Shown here one piece after another: positions 50,501-59,751 of a DNA stretch of 64,000 nucleotides (the first letter of the stretch is position 1; each line of letters starts with the position of its first letter). This DNA is from Anatilimnocola floriformis (GTDB lineage: Bacteria > Planctomycetota > Planctomycetia > Pirellulales > Pirellulaceae): NCBI RefSeq assembly GCF_024256385.1, contig NZ_JAMLFW010000002.1:434001-498000 (forward strand), given 5' to 3'. The notes beneath the pieces were generated by a model. The model ran no database searches. It saw only the letters and a list, made by a program, of their open reading frames with translations, and was not told the origin of the DNA. Both the position numbers and the translations under genes were made by a program.

Positions 50501-51166
50501 CGCGAGTTGCAAGTCCTCGTCGGTCAGTACGACGACGGCGGCGAAGAGGATGCGGGCGCTGCTCCGGTGCTCTTCGGTCAGCTACGTAAACTCGTCAGCG
50601 AACAAGTCGAAGCCGGCACGGCAGCTCAAGCCGCGGTGCTCGATGAAGTTCTTACCAAACAGGTTCTGACTCCGTTTGGCGGTTTGCTCAGCGCGCTGAC
50701 CGGCGGCGGCGACTATCGTCACAAGTTGCTCGAAACGCTCGAAGCCGAAAGCCGAAAAGTTATTTTGCGGCTCCTCGAAACGCTCGATATCGCCGCTGTG
50801 CTCGCCGAAGGCGCTGCGATCGATCCCCAACTGGCAGCCGACTGGAGAACACTCGTCGATCAGGCTCGCCCGCGCTGGCAAGGCGTGACGGCCGATCGCC
50901 GGCTGCTGTGCGTATTGCCCGAACGCTCGCAAGCGACTCGCGAGCCGCAACTGTGGAAGCAATGTCTGCAGGCGACTTCGTTCCAGCAAACTCCCGCGCT
51001 CATTGATGCGCCGGGAGCGGACTTGCTCCTCTGCTTCGACGTCGGCCCGCTCAGCGTGACCGACTTGCTTTCGCAACTGCTCAACGAATGCCCCGACCTG
51101 GGCGAAGCCGCCGGCCGATTGCACACCCGGGCCGACGTCTCGTGGCCCGAAATCGTGGCGAGCTAA
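47582..51166 (+). CDS. Ser/Thr protein kinase fused to a tubulin/FtsZ-like domain
   Basis: 1194 residues, GTG start (CCGGAAAGGAAG upstream). The kinase domain, about 10-275, shows the loop IGAGGYGEVW, lysine in KALKFVYG, the catalytic loop QHLDVKPENLLL (HLD, non-RD type) and DFGLVKD. A Pro/Gln/Thr-rich linker follows to about 385. Then the tubulin-like part: PTLIVGLGGLGGKVIGRLKR and the signature SASGGGTGGGMVLDLVVG (about 532-548), the GTP-phosphate loop of tubulin/FtsZ proteins. The last 600 residues are helical, with no known domain. The likely role is kinase-controlled assembly of a filament or scaffold. This fusion looks uncommon outside planctomycetes. Confidence 0.83.
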   Translation: MPAVLKKSNEPIPGYKLMQRIGAGGYGEVWTAEAPGGLIKALKFVYGLLDEDRATREMKAIQRIKGVRHPFLLSIERIEVVDGQLIFVTELADNSLKDRFDQCRKEGRPGIPRDELLQHLRDTADALDYMSEHHSLQHLDVKPENLLLVGGRIKVADFGLVKDLHEGSASMMGGLTPIYAPPEVFEGRPTKHSDQYSLAIVYQEMLSGVLPFPGKTAAQLAAQHLNARPRMAALPEADQQVIGKSLSKNPSERYPNCREMVAALNKATQAIVAARMTQSRSDITHELGRHITQGATQANTSPPAPVQPAQPVTEQPLPPMSYATEAVRTPDQMLANLDEASQAADSLQASPALASSTDNLTVNLQQILCAADTAPPEFDVLNWSPQPTLIVGLGGLGGKVIGRLKRTFAEQPLGAALQLLVIDTDRREASEANMVSSGTSTCRNGEFVHVPLRKSCDYREDSRKMLEWLGRRWLYNIPRSQQTEGLRPLGRLALVDHNEVIWNSCRSALKKLAQPLPGSDQPQQPRIVVLSASGGGTGGGMVLDLVVGLRQLLDELKLKDTKASDISVILAHTTPRNAAGSQLAMANTCALLAEWQHLLHPGAQFPGDPACALKSRTIDQPPRTRLIDMGEELSNEAFELACSRLADLIALDVSTPADSFFRASEQASAGRITDQEAVVLRTAGLVRVGFTQDELATRAARRLSHELLVRWVGKPKPPESPKTSTTNRATSILPVRQTQDNTECKMKDAFLELQAQNQLRSWGLDAETLINHWIEVAGAQLGANTDRFFLDLTQAIAKESATLSPVPRWLAATTEIFGARTSEATAPGQAATVPALVQATEGALKERITATGKAVREWLLQWLDDPQQRLYASQKALSCLQGQFRAMLDQFRELRRRFAQETGSLEQYLVSLPSDWKKARANVKKSQGPDPDVAIQQFCRLRLQDFAVILAGKFIQSLQSVLSGTGDLLVDLNRELQVLVGQYDDGGEEDAGAAPVLFGQLRKLVSEQVEAGTAAQAAVLDEVLTKQVLTPFGGLLSALTGGGDYRHKLLETLEAESRKVILRLLETLDIAAVLAEGAAIDPQLAADWRTLVDQARPRWQGVTADRRLLCVLPERSQATREPQLWKQCLQATSFQQTPALIDAPGADLLLCFDVGPLSVTDLLSQLLNECPDLGEAAGRLHTRADVSWPEIVAS

Positions 51167-51180
51167 GCAGACCAGTTCAA

Positions 51181-52530
51181 CTACTCGGCCTGGCCCCACA
51201 CGCGTGGCGCCTTGAAATTCTCTTCGGCTGGCGACGACTTCGGCGTCACGGCCTGAGCAGCGTGGGCGGCCAATTTGCTCTGCAGCTCTTTGACTTTCTC
51301 CGGCTGCGCGTCAGCGAGGTTCTTTGCCTCGCTCACATCGTGCGCCAGGTCAAACAGTTCGATCTTCTCTTCCTTCTTGGCACGGTGCACGACCAGTTTC
51401 CAATCGCCCACGCGAATGGCACCGGAATCGGGCGCGGTGTTGAGTACGAATTCTTTCCGCGTCGATTCGGCTTTTTCCGTTAGCACCGGCCAGATGTTGT
51501 GACCGTCAATCGGCAGCTTCTGTTCTGCTTTAGCGCCGGCCAGTTGCAGCAACGTGGGATACCAATCGGTCACGTGCAGCGGCGTTTCGACATCGCCGGC
51601 GGGAATGCGACCTTCCCAATGGGCAAACGCACACACGCGCACGCCACCTTCATAGACGGTCGCTTTGCCGGCTCGGAGTTTGCCATTGTCGGTCAATTTT
51701 TCAGGATTCGGCCCGCCGTTGTCGCTGCTGAAAATGATCAGCGTGTTCGAGAGTAGCTTCTCGTCGCGCAGCGCAGCCACCACGCGGCCCACGGCTTCGT
51801 CGACTGCCGTCACCATGCCGGCGTAGATCTTCCGCTCTCCCTTGTACTGGGTGTAAGGGGCCGAGTACTTTTCCGGCACCTGATGCGGCGCATGCACACC
51901 GTTGAACGGCACGTAGAGGAACAACGGCTTGTCCTTGTTCCGCTCTTTGATCAGACGCTCGGCTTCTTTGGCGAGCAGTTCGGTCGAATAACCTTCGTCC
52001 CGATTTTCTTTGTCATCGCGATGCCAATCGAAGCCGCCGTCGCGAACATGCGTGAAGTAATCGAGTGCGCCGTTGTAATGGCCATACTGATGATCAAACC
52101 CGCGGCGCGTCGGCAGATAATCCGGCTGAAAGTGCCCCAAGTGCCATTTGCCGACGATCGCCGTTTCATAACCTGCATCATGCAAGGCCGCGGGCAACAC
52201 ACGCTCTTCCAACGGCAAACCATATTGCGCCCATGGCCTCACAACGCCCGTTTGAAAACCATAGCGAAACGGATAACGCCCCGTGAGCAGCGCGGCCCGC
52301 GTCGGCGAACAAACCGGTTGCACATAAAACTGGTTGAGTCGCGCACCTTTCGCGGCCAAGCCGTCCAGGTTCGGCGTCTTGATATCGCTGCCGCGCCAAC
52401 CGACATCGTGCGATCCCAGATCGTCGGCAAGCAGAATCACAATGTTCGGCCGCGCGTCGGCAGCCTCGACCGTAGGGCCGGCGGCGAACAGACAGATCAC
52501 CAAACACAGCCCAGAGATGTAGGTTCGCAA
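51181..52530 (-). CDS. Secreted sulfatase (arylsulfatase family)
   Basis: 449 residues. The TTG at 52530 has AAAGGA 6 nt upstream and starts a signal peptide (LCLVICLFAAGPTVEAAD); the longer ORF overlaps the upstream gene. Sulfatase motifs: the metal-binding RPNIVILLADDLGSHDVG, the formylglycine site VCSPTRAALLTGRYP (Cys near 73), a lysine in GKWHLGHFQPDYLP, NGVHAPHQVPEKY, and the late metal set FSSDNGG. It hydrolyses sulfate esters after maturation by an FGE enzyme encoded elsewhere. Likely acts on sulfated polysaccharides. It follows the giant gene by 37 bp, so may be cotranscribed with it. Confidence 0.9.
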   Translation of the reverse strand: MRTYISGLCLVICLFAAGPTVEAADARPNIVILLADDLGSHDVGWRGSDIKTPNLDGLAAKGARLNQFYVQPVCSPTRAALLTGRYPFRYGFQTGVVRPWAQYGLPLEERVLPAALHDAGYETAIVGKWHLGHFQPDYLPTRRGFDHQYGHYNGALDYFTHVRDGGFDWHRDDKENRDEGYSTELLAKEAERLIKERNKDKPLFLYVPFNGVHAPHQVPEKYSAPYTQYKGERKIYAGMVTAVDEAVGRVVAALRDEKLLSNTLIIFSSDNGGPNPEKLTDNGKLRAGKATVYEGGVRVCAFAHWEGRIPAGDVETPLHVTDWYPTLLQLAGAKAEQKLPIDGHNIWPVLTEKAESTRKEFVLNTAPDSGAIRVGDWKLVVHRAKKEEKIELFDLAHDVSEAKNLADAQPEKVKELQSKLAAHAAQAVTPKSSPAEENFKAPRVWGQAE

Positions 52531-52567
52531 TGAATATCCTTTCAAATGAGTTGCTGAGTACAAATTT

Positions 52568-55500
52568 TTAGTACCGCCGGTCGTTGCCATAGAACGGCGC
52601 ACTAAAGTCGCTGGTGAAGTCATTCGCTTCCGCATAGAAGTCGTCATCACCAGTGCCGCCGGAGAGTTGGTCTGGGGCATTGTCGCTGCCCGCGAGGAGC
52701 GCGCCGAGCAGGTTGGGCGTGTGGAAGCTCGACCAGTTGTTCAGCAGCGAAAGCAACGCGTTGTCGGCTGCGTCGCTGATCGAGGTGCTGCTGCCGATGG
52801 TGAGCTCGCGATCCACGAGTACATCGCTGCCGTCTTGGCCGTTCAGCGAATCGGCGCCAGCGCCGCCGATCAGCAGGTCGTTGCCGGTGCCGCCGTTGAG
52901 TGTGTCGCTCCCCGCGCCACCGGAGATCACATCGTCGCCGTCGCTGCCGTAAAGTTGATCGAGTCCTTCGCCGCCATAGATGCGATCGTTGCCGCTGCCG
53001 GCGTCGATCACATCGTCTCCCGCGCCGCCATAGACATAGTCGTCGCCGTCGCCGGGAAAGAGTTGGTCGTTACCGCCGCCGCCAAACAGCAGGTCAAGAC
53101 CGCCGAGCGAGCTCAGGACGTCGTCGCCGCCGATCGGCGAATCCTGTTCGTTGAGATTGTCGCCCCACACCACGTTGTTGCCGCCGCTGGCATTGACCCG
53201 GTCATTGCCGAGGCCGCCGATGATCGTGTCGTTCTGCACGCCGCTCGAGATGTAATCATCTCCCGCGCCGCCATCGATCGTCGTTGGCGTCAGCACGCCG
53301 GCGACCACGATGTAATCGTTCGAATCGGCGCCGTTGATAACAAGCTGATTCGTCACCGCGAAATCACCAAAACCGAATTGCGTGCGTACGCGCACCGTCG
53401 TCGCCGTCAGGTTCGACACGATGAGCTGATCGGGACTCGGCGTGCCGACAACGATCAAATCGCCGCCGCTCTGCGTGATCGTTGGTGCTGCTCCTTGCAC
53501 CACGATCCGCACTGTCGCCGTATCGCTGCTGATTCCATCGGTCACGCGGAACTGAAACAGGTCGAGGCCCGATGCGCCGGGAGTCGGCGTGTAAGTGAAC
53601 GCGCCGGTTGTTGCGTTAAATGCCGTCAGCGTGCCAAGCACCGGCGGCGTGATGATCGAATAAGTCAGCGTCGGGCTGTCAACATCGGTCGCCGACAACA
53701 CACCACTGATCGGCGTGCCGGCGACAGTCGAGCGGGTCGCATCGTTGGCATCCGGCGGTGCGTTGTAAGGAACAACAATCACGCTGAACTGCGTCGTTAC
53801 CACACCATCGTCACTCGTGAGGAACGAACCATCAGGCCCGGCGTCACGCACCGTCACCGTGATCGTCGCCGCGCTGGTCTGAGTCGCCGATGCGAGCGTC
53901 AGCGTGCCGGTGGCATTCGGCGAGGTGTAACCGATCGTCGGATTGGCCACGATCGACGGATTGTTGCTCGTCGCCGTCACTTGCAAGGCTTGCGTTTCGC
54001 CAAGACCTGCCGTGATGCCGCTGAGCTGCACGATCGGCCCGGCGACGCCGACCATTTGTGTGACATTGGCGATTGAGTTGATCGTCGGCAGCGCGTTCAG
54101 CGGAGTCGGCAGAATCGTGATTGTGAACGTCTGCGATGCGCTGGCATCAACGCCGCCGTTCGCCACACCGCCGTTATCTTGCGCGAAAACTGTGACCGTC
54201 GTAGTGCCACTCGCGCCGGTTTGCGGCGTGAACGTCAACGTGCCATTCGCAGTAATCGCCGGTTGCACGGCGAAGAGCGACGTGTTGTTGTTGGAAACGT
54301 TGAACGTCACCGTTTGGCCGTTTTCATTGGCAGGACCGGCCAAAATCGCCGTAGCCCAAGCAGCAAACGTTTGCGCCGGTTCGCTGAGATGCACGCTGAT
54401 GTCGGCCCCCTTGGTGAATGACGGCGCGTCGTTGACGGCCACGATGTTGAAGCCAACGGTCGCGCTGCCGGTCGAAAGCGGCGCGGCAGCGCCGTTCGTC
54501 GTGCCGTTGTCCTGCGCGATGTAGCTGAAGGAAGCAGCGCCGTTGAAGTTTGCCGTTGGCGTAAAGATCACATTCGTGCCGCTGATCGTTACTGTGCCGC
54601 CCGCGATCGCAGTCACACTGGTGACCGTCAGCGTCTGTGCGCTTTCGTTCGTTGGGCCGGTTGAGTCGTTGGCGAGAAGCGCGCTGAACGGAATCGTCCG
54701 CACGCCGCTGTCTTCGTTCACGCTTGTAAGCGAATCGTTGTTCGCCGTCGGCGCATCGTTCACTTCGGTGATATTCAGCGTGAAGGTATCAACCGAGTTC
54801 AAGCCAGCGCCGTCGGTCACGGTGAGCGTGATCGTCACACTGCCGTTGATGTTCGCAGCCGGCGTGATCGAAACGGTTCGACCACCACCGCCGGTGTTCG
54901 CGACAATGATCGCGGCATCGGGAATGATGGCTTGATTCGAAGAACTGCCGACAACCGAGAGCGAAGCCGCAGCCGTTTCGAGATCACCCACCGTGAACGC
55001 CACCGGCACGAGGTTGCCGTCTTCGGCAATCGTTTGGTTCGGCACATCGCTGATCGTCGGCGCTGTGTTGGCTGCGACGTTGACGGTAAACGTATCGCTA
55101 GTCGTCGTCGTGCCATCGCTTACCGTCACTGTGATGATGGCCGAACCGGTCTGGCCAGCGGCAGGAATGACGTTGATCGTCCGGCTCGCGCCGCTGCCGC
55201 CGAGCACCAGATTCGCCGCATTATTCGGCACAAGTGTCGCGTTGTTGCTCGTGGCAGTGACGATCAAGCTCGCCGCCGCCGTTTCGACATCGCCGATCGT
55301 AAAGCTCAGCGCGCCGGTGCTGCTGTTCACGCCGATGTTCTGATTCACGATGTCGCTGATCGTCGGATCGTCATTCACGGGCGTGATGGTGAACGATACA
55401 TTCCCCGTCGCCGTCAGCGGCGGCAAACCGCTGTCTTGCACGACATAGGTGAACGACGCCGGACCGTTGTAGTTGAGCGTTGGCGTGAAAAGAACATTCG

Positions 55501-58500
55501 TGCCGCTGATCGCCACCGTGCCGCCCAACGGCGAACTCACGCTGATGATCGTCAACGTCTGCGTGCTTTCGCCAGGCCCAGCCGAATCGTTGCCCGTCAG
55601 CGCACTGAACGCGATCGTCCGCACGCCGCTGTCTTCGGCAATGTTCGACAGCACGTCCGCCGTCGCCGTTGGTGGATCGTTGATATCGGCAATCGTGAAC
55701 GTAACGGTTCCCGTGCCGGACTGTGGCGATGAAATCCCACCGCTCAAACCATTGTCGGTGATCGTGTATTGAAACGACGCCGTGCCACTAAAGCCCGCAG
55801 CTGGCGTGAACGTGATCGTCGTTCCCGCGAGCGAAACGGTGCCGCCCACCGGCGAACCAACCGACGTGATCGCAAACGTCTGCCCGCTCTCGTTCGGCGC
55901 ACCAGCGTTGTCATTCGCGAGCAACGTGGCGGCTGCAATCGTAAAGGCCGGGCCGTTTTCGGTGGCTAATACACCGAGCGAATCCGCCGTAGCGACCGGC
56001 GCATCATTCACATCGACAAGGGTGATGTTGAATGAATCGGTGTCCGTCAGCGTGCCATCGCTGGTGACGATCGTCACCGTCGTCGCGCCATCGCTTGGAG
56101 TATTCCGATTCAGCGCCGGTGTGAACTGCAACGTGGCCAGCGCGAGATTGATCTGTACCTGCGGCCCAGCGATCGTGATCGAATTGCTGCCCCCACCGCT
56201 GATCGTCGCCGTGCCGCCACCGTTCGTCGCCGCAAACGTACCAACGCCAACCGGCACCGAAATAATCGTCGAAATCGGCGAAGCCCCGGCATCGCCATCG
56301 CTCACACTAATCGCATTCCCGCCGACAAAACTCACGACCACATCCTCGGTCGAAAGAATCGGCCCCACCGGCGCACTATTCACCGGCGCCTGCGGCCCAC
56401 CGGCAGTCACCGCCACGGTCTGCGTCGTCGTCGCGGTCAATCCACCATTCTGCGCGATGGCCACATTGAGCACGCGATTCCCCGCCGCCGCACTGGTCGC
56501 AAACGTCACCTGCCGCAGCAACGCCTGCACCCCCGCACTCAGCACTGGATTCGCCGAGCCATTGGCATTAAACGTGACCACCAGGCTTGTGTTATTCAAA
56601 CCACTCCCTGCGCCACTCGTCGGATAGGTGCCAATCTGCGTTCCATTGAAAGTCACAACCCCCGCGCCAGCGACGATGCCATTCCCATCGATCAGCCCCA
56701 GGTTGTCTCCAGCCAATCCGCCGGACGCGTAGGTGATCCTCAAGGATCCACCAGCCAGATTCGAAGCGTCGTTAAACGTTGCAGCGTTAGCAAAGCTCGT
56801 CGCCGCAGCCCCCGAAGAATAATTCGTCGTTCCACCTAAACCACCGATGGCGGTGATCCCTTCATCGGGCGTGGCGACGATGCCGCGATAGGCTTGCCGC
56901 GATGGCGCGGTGGCGAGCGCGCTCGAGATAGTCGCCGCCGGTGCGGCGTTGTAGCCCGACGTGTCGACGATCGATACAAAGTTGGCTCCGCCGCGCGTCG
57001 AATATAGCGTGACAGTGTTGCCGCTGACCAAACCGGTGAGGCCGCGATAGTTGTTCGAGCCCACGCCGATCGAGCCGTTCAGCACCCAGGTCGTGCCATC
57101 GAACGAATACTTGAAGACGCCCCCCGTCGTATCGGAATCATCGGCGAGGTAGAGCGTGTCGAGGCCCGCGACGCTCGCGTTCAAATCGGCAAAGAAATAT
57201 CCGCTGGGAGCAAACACGGCAGTGCCGTCGCCCACCGCCACACCGGGCAATGCCACTGGCGCCGAAACCGTAGTGGTTGGCAAGTTCGCTCCGACCGTTG
57301 CCAGGCGGCTGTTGTTGGTGGACGTATTGTTCGACGTCGACGCATACAGCTGACCGTTGAAAATATTCAGCTGACGAATCTGCACGCCGGCGACAAGCGA
57401 GATCGGCGTGGCTGCGAGCGACGACAGATACCGCACGCCCCCTTCACCGCCGTACCAGATCTGATTGCCGTCGGTCGAAACCACGGTGCGAATCGCCGCT
57501 CCCGACATATTGCTGACCGAAACCGTGCTGTTGACCGCGCAAGCTTGATCGACGCGAGCGATGCCACGATTCACGCCAGTGCTCGCGGCCAGTCCTGTCG
57601 AACCGCCGAGCGTCGTGTTGTAACCCGTCAACAGCAGGTAGCGGCCATCGACGGAACGCGTCAGATATCCTTCCGCCGCTTGCGAGCCGGCGGCGATGAT
57701 CGGTTGATTCGCGCCATCCACGACCGTTGGCATGGCGATCGATTGCACCAGCACACCCGCCGTCGTGTATTCGTCGATGATGATCGAACTGCCGTTGTTG
57801 GTCAGCGCAGCCGTGCCATCGCCGACGCGATAGATGGCGAGATTGCCTGGCGTAAACGGCATCGGCGTGGCGAGCGTGATCGAGAAGGTATCGGTGTCGG
57901 CCAGTGGCGTGCCTGTGATCGGCGCGCCAGTCGCATCGGTCGCCGAGCCGCCGCTGTCGTTCGTGACGACGGTCACTGTGGTCACGCCGTTCGCGGCAGT
58001 GTTGCGGTGCAGCGTGGGAGAATAGTAGAGCGACGTCAGGGCAACATTGACCTTGGCCCGCATGCCAGTAAAGGTGATCGATGTGGTGCCGCTGCCAGTC
58101 ACCGTGACTGTCGATTCGCCGCCGTTGGTCGCACCGAGTGTGCCCACGCCCGCAGGAATCGACACCGTAACGCTGATCGAGGCTGCGCCAGAATCATCGG
58201 CGATGCGAATCGCATTGCTGCCGTTCAGCAGCACCGGCACATCCTGAAAACCAGCAACCGTTGTCGGCACGGTGTTGACCGGGGCTGCATTCGCGCGATT
58301 GGCGGGGGCTGCGGTGGGAACAAACGAGACGCCGCGAAAACCAACGTTCGTTGCCGCCGTCATCAGCACCGTGATTGGTGAAGCCGACGGATTGCCAGTG
58401 AAACCGCTGGTGTCGACGATCGATACAAGTTCGCCGCCGCCGGCAGCGCCATTGATCACCTTCCGCGTCGCATACAGCGTGACGGCGGTTCCCACGACTT

Positions 58501-59425
58501 GGGCTGTGAGACCGCTGTACGAGTTCGCACCGGCGTCGATCTTGCCGGCCAGTGTCCAGTTGGCGCCTTGATTGGCCGACGAGTATTTCAAAATCGATCC
58601 GCCTGCTGCCGTGGTATCGACGAGATAGAGCAAGTCGGGGCCGGGCAACGCATCGGTGCTCGCGAAGAAAAAGCCGCTCGTAGCGGCGCCGGTGTTGATC
58701 GTTCCCGGCAAGTTGGTGAGACTCGCGGTTCCTTCGATCGGCACGCCGGTTCCCACCGTGGCAAAGCGACTGCCGGCGGCGACATACAGTTGGCCGTTGA
58801 AAATCCGCAGTTCCTTGCCGTCGACCGTATTCGCCGTGACCAGCGTCGATGTGGTGTTGCCGATTGTCGCGTAACGAATACCGCCAGTCCCCGCCGAATC
58901 GGCGCTCACCCAGAAATCGGTGCCATCGGTCGAGTAAACCGATTTCGGACTCGAACCGCTGCCGTAATCGGTGAGCGCGGTCGAGGTATCGATCGAGCCG
59001 TCGAAGCCCACGCGGCCAACGACGCGCGGCACGGTCGCCGAAGTGGTGCTTTGCAGCGCACCCGAAGCCGGCAGTGTCGTGGCATAACCGGTCAGCATCA
59101 GATAGCGGCCGTCCTGGCTCAGCGTGAGATGTCCTTCTTCCGACTGCCGCCCTTGCGCGACGAGCGGTTTGTTCGAACCGCTCGCGGTCGTCGGCATGGC
59201 GATGGTTTGCACCACGGTGCCGGTCGGCGTCACCTCATCGAGAAACACCGCATTGCCGGTATTCGGCATTGCCGGGCCACCCGCCGTACCCACGCGATAG
59301 ATCACCAGGTTCCCCGGTGTGAACGCCGCCATCAGCGAACGATCTTCCAGCGATTCCAAAAACAAGCGGCGGCTGCGGCGAAGCCGATTTGAGACCAGAC
59401 GGACCGTGGGCGATGTGGGTTTCAT
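52568..59425 (-). CDS. Giant exported RTX/cadherin-like repeat protein
   Basis: 2285 residues from the ATG at 59425 (MKPTSPTVRLVSNRL). The N-terminal signature LFLESLEDRSLMAAFTPGNL is planctomycete-type. Two long tandem copies of a module starting FTPGNL(V/A)IYRVG, with GRYL(M/L)LTGY, fill about residues 30-840. Then cadherin/Big-type repeats follow (DVNDAPV, VNDDPTISD, SGVRTIPFSALLANDST) up to about 2000. The C-terminus has RTX nonapeptide repeats (GGAGDDVIDAGSGNDRIYGG), which bind calcium and mark type-I-secreted proteins by family. The N- and C-terminal architecture is complete. A surface or extracellular role is likely; no catalytic domain recognised. Confidence 0.87.
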   Translation of the reverse strand: MKPTSPTVRLVSNRLRRSRRLFLESLEDRSLMAAFTPGNLVIYRVGTAGGPAMPNTGNAVFLDEVTPTGTVVQTIAMPTTASGSNKPLVAQGRQSEEGHLTLSQDGRYLMLTGYATTLPASGALQSTTSATVPRVVGRVGFDGSIDTSTALTDYGSGSSPKSVYSTDGTDFWVSADSAGTGGIRYATIGNTTSTLVTANTVDGKELRIFNGQLYVAAGSRFATVGTGVPIEGTASLTNLPGTINTGAATSGFFFASTDALPGPDLLYLVDTTAAGGSILKYSSANQGANWTLAGKIDAGANSYSGLTAQVVGTAVTLYATRKVINGAAGGGELVSIVDTSGFTGNPSASPITVLMTAATNVGFRGVSFVPTAAPANRANAAPVNTVPTTVAGFQDVPVLLNGSNAIRIADDSGAASISVTVSIPAGVGTLGATNGGESTVTVTGSGTTSITFTGMRAKVNVALTSLYYSPTLHRNTAANGVTTVTVVTNDSGGSATDATGAPITGTPLADTDTFSITLATPMPFTPGNLAIYRVGDGTAALTNNGSSIIIDEYTTAGVLVQSIAMPTVVDGANQPIIAAGSQAAEGYLTRSVDGRYLLLTGYNTTLGGSTGLAASTGVNRGIARVDQACAVNSTVSVSNMSGAAIRTVVSTDGNQIWYGGEGGVRYLSSLAATPISLVAGVQIRQLNIFNGQLYASTSNNTSTNNSRLATVGANLPTTTVSAPVALPGVAVGDGTAVFAPSGYFFADLNASVAGLDTLYLADDSDTTGGVFKYSFDGTTWVLNGSIGVGSNNYRGLTGLVSGNTVTLYSTRGGANFVSIVDTSGYNAAPAATISSALATAPSRQAYRGIVATPDEGITAIGGLGGTTNYSSGAAATSFANAATFNDASNLAGGSLRITYASGGLAGDNLGLIDGNGIVAGAGVVTFNGTQIGTYPTSGAGSGLNNTSLVVTFNANGSANPVLSAGVQALLRQVTFATSAAAGNRVLNVAIAQNGGLTATTTQTVAVTAGGPQAPVNSAPVGPILSTEDVVVSFVGGNAISVSDGDAGASPISTIISVPVGVGTFAATNGGGTATISGGGSNSITIAGPQVQINLALATLQFTPALNRNTPSDGATTVTIVTSDGTLTDTDSFNITLVDVNDAPVATADSLGVLATENGPAFTIAAATLLANDNAGAPNESGQTFAITSVGSPVGGTVSLAGTTITFTPAAGFSGTASFQYTITDNGLSGGISSPQSGTGTVTFTIADINDPPTATADVLSNIAEDSGVRTIAFSALTGNDSAGPGESTQTLTIISVSSPLGGTVAISGTNVLFTPTLNYNGPASFTYVVQDSGLPPLTATGNVSFTITPVNDDPTISDIVNQNIGVNSSTGALSFTIGDVETAAASLIVTATSNNATLVPNNAANLVLGGSGASRTINVIPAAGQTGSAIITVTVSDGTTTTSDTFTVNVAANTAPTISDVPNQTIAEDGNLVPVAFTVGDLETAAASLSVVGSSSNQAIIPDAAIIVANTGGGGRTVSITPAANINGSVTITLTVTDGAGLNSVDTFTLNITEVNDAPTANNDSLTSVNEDSGVRTIPFSALLANDSTGPTNESAQTLTVTSVTAIAGGTVTISGTNVIFTPTANFNGAASFSYIAQDNGTTNGAAAPLSTGSATVGFNIVAVNDAPSFTKGADISVHLSEPAQTFAAWATAILAGPANENGQTVTFNVSNNNTSLFAVQPAITANGTLTFTPQTGASGTTTVTVFAQDNGGVANGGVDASASQTFTITILPTPLNALPTINSIANVTQMVGVAGPIVQLSGITAGLGETQALQVTATSNNPSIVANPTIGYTSPNATGTLTLASATQTSAATITVTVRDAGPDGSFLTSDDGVVTTQFSVIVVPYNAPPDANDATRSTVAGTPISGVLSATDVDSPTLTYSIITPPVLGTLTAFNATTGAFTYTPTPGASGLDLFQFRVTDGISSDTATVRIVVQGAAPTITQSGGDLIVVGTPSPDQLIVSNLTATTVRVRTQFGFGDFAVTNQLVINGADSNDYIVVAGVLTPTTIDGGAGDDYISSGVQNDTIIGGLGNDRVNASGGNNVVWGDNLNEQDSPIGGDDVLSSLGGLDLLFGGGGNDQLFPGDGDDYVYGGAGDDVIDAGSGNDRIYGGEGLDQLYGSDGDDVISGGAGSDTLNGGTGNDLLIGGAGADSLNGQDGSDVLVDRELTIGSSTSISDAADNALLSLLNNWSSFHTPNLLGALLAGSDNAPDQLSGGTGDDDFYAEANDFTSDFSAPFYGNDRRY

Positions 59426-59751
59426 GTGTGTGGTGGGCAGCGCATCCTTGCGTGCGGTCGGCAGGGGCGTCTGCCTCCGGGAGAGCGGTGGGCAGTTGCA
59501 GGGCGGAAAACTTCGTCCGGTCTTCGGATCGAGTCGGGTGGTGATCCCGTGGCCGCTGCGAATTGCGATTGCTATGCCAAGAGTAGGGAATATGCCGCCA
59601 AACGGGGATTTCCCGAAAAAGGCCCTGAAAACGGGCCTTTGAGCCAGAGCACCGTCGCTGTGACTCAAGCTGTCAGCAGGTCGGCGAATTGAGCCCAGCA
59701 AAAATCATGGAATTGCCCGTGAGCCGTCACGGCTGTCGCCCAGCAAAACCA
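59426..59751 (-). other. 326-bp gap upstream of giant gene
   Basis: Contains the hairpin at 59616-59640 and should hold the promoter of the 59425 gene. The upstream in-frame codons have a weak coding look and I do not take them as coding. Confidence 0.4.
59616..59640 (-). terminator. Intrinsic terminator after BON gene
   Basis: AAAGGCCC 59618-59625 / GGGCCTTT 59633-59640 with a 7-nt loop; on the minus strand it is followed by UUUUU. It ends the BON transcript or acts in the leader of the giant gene. Confidence 0.75.

Noticed and set aside
59426-59701. Longer start for the giant RTX gene
   Set aside because: The frame is open to 59701, but the extra 92 residues look non-coding and contain the terminator hairpin; the signature motif fits a start at 59425.
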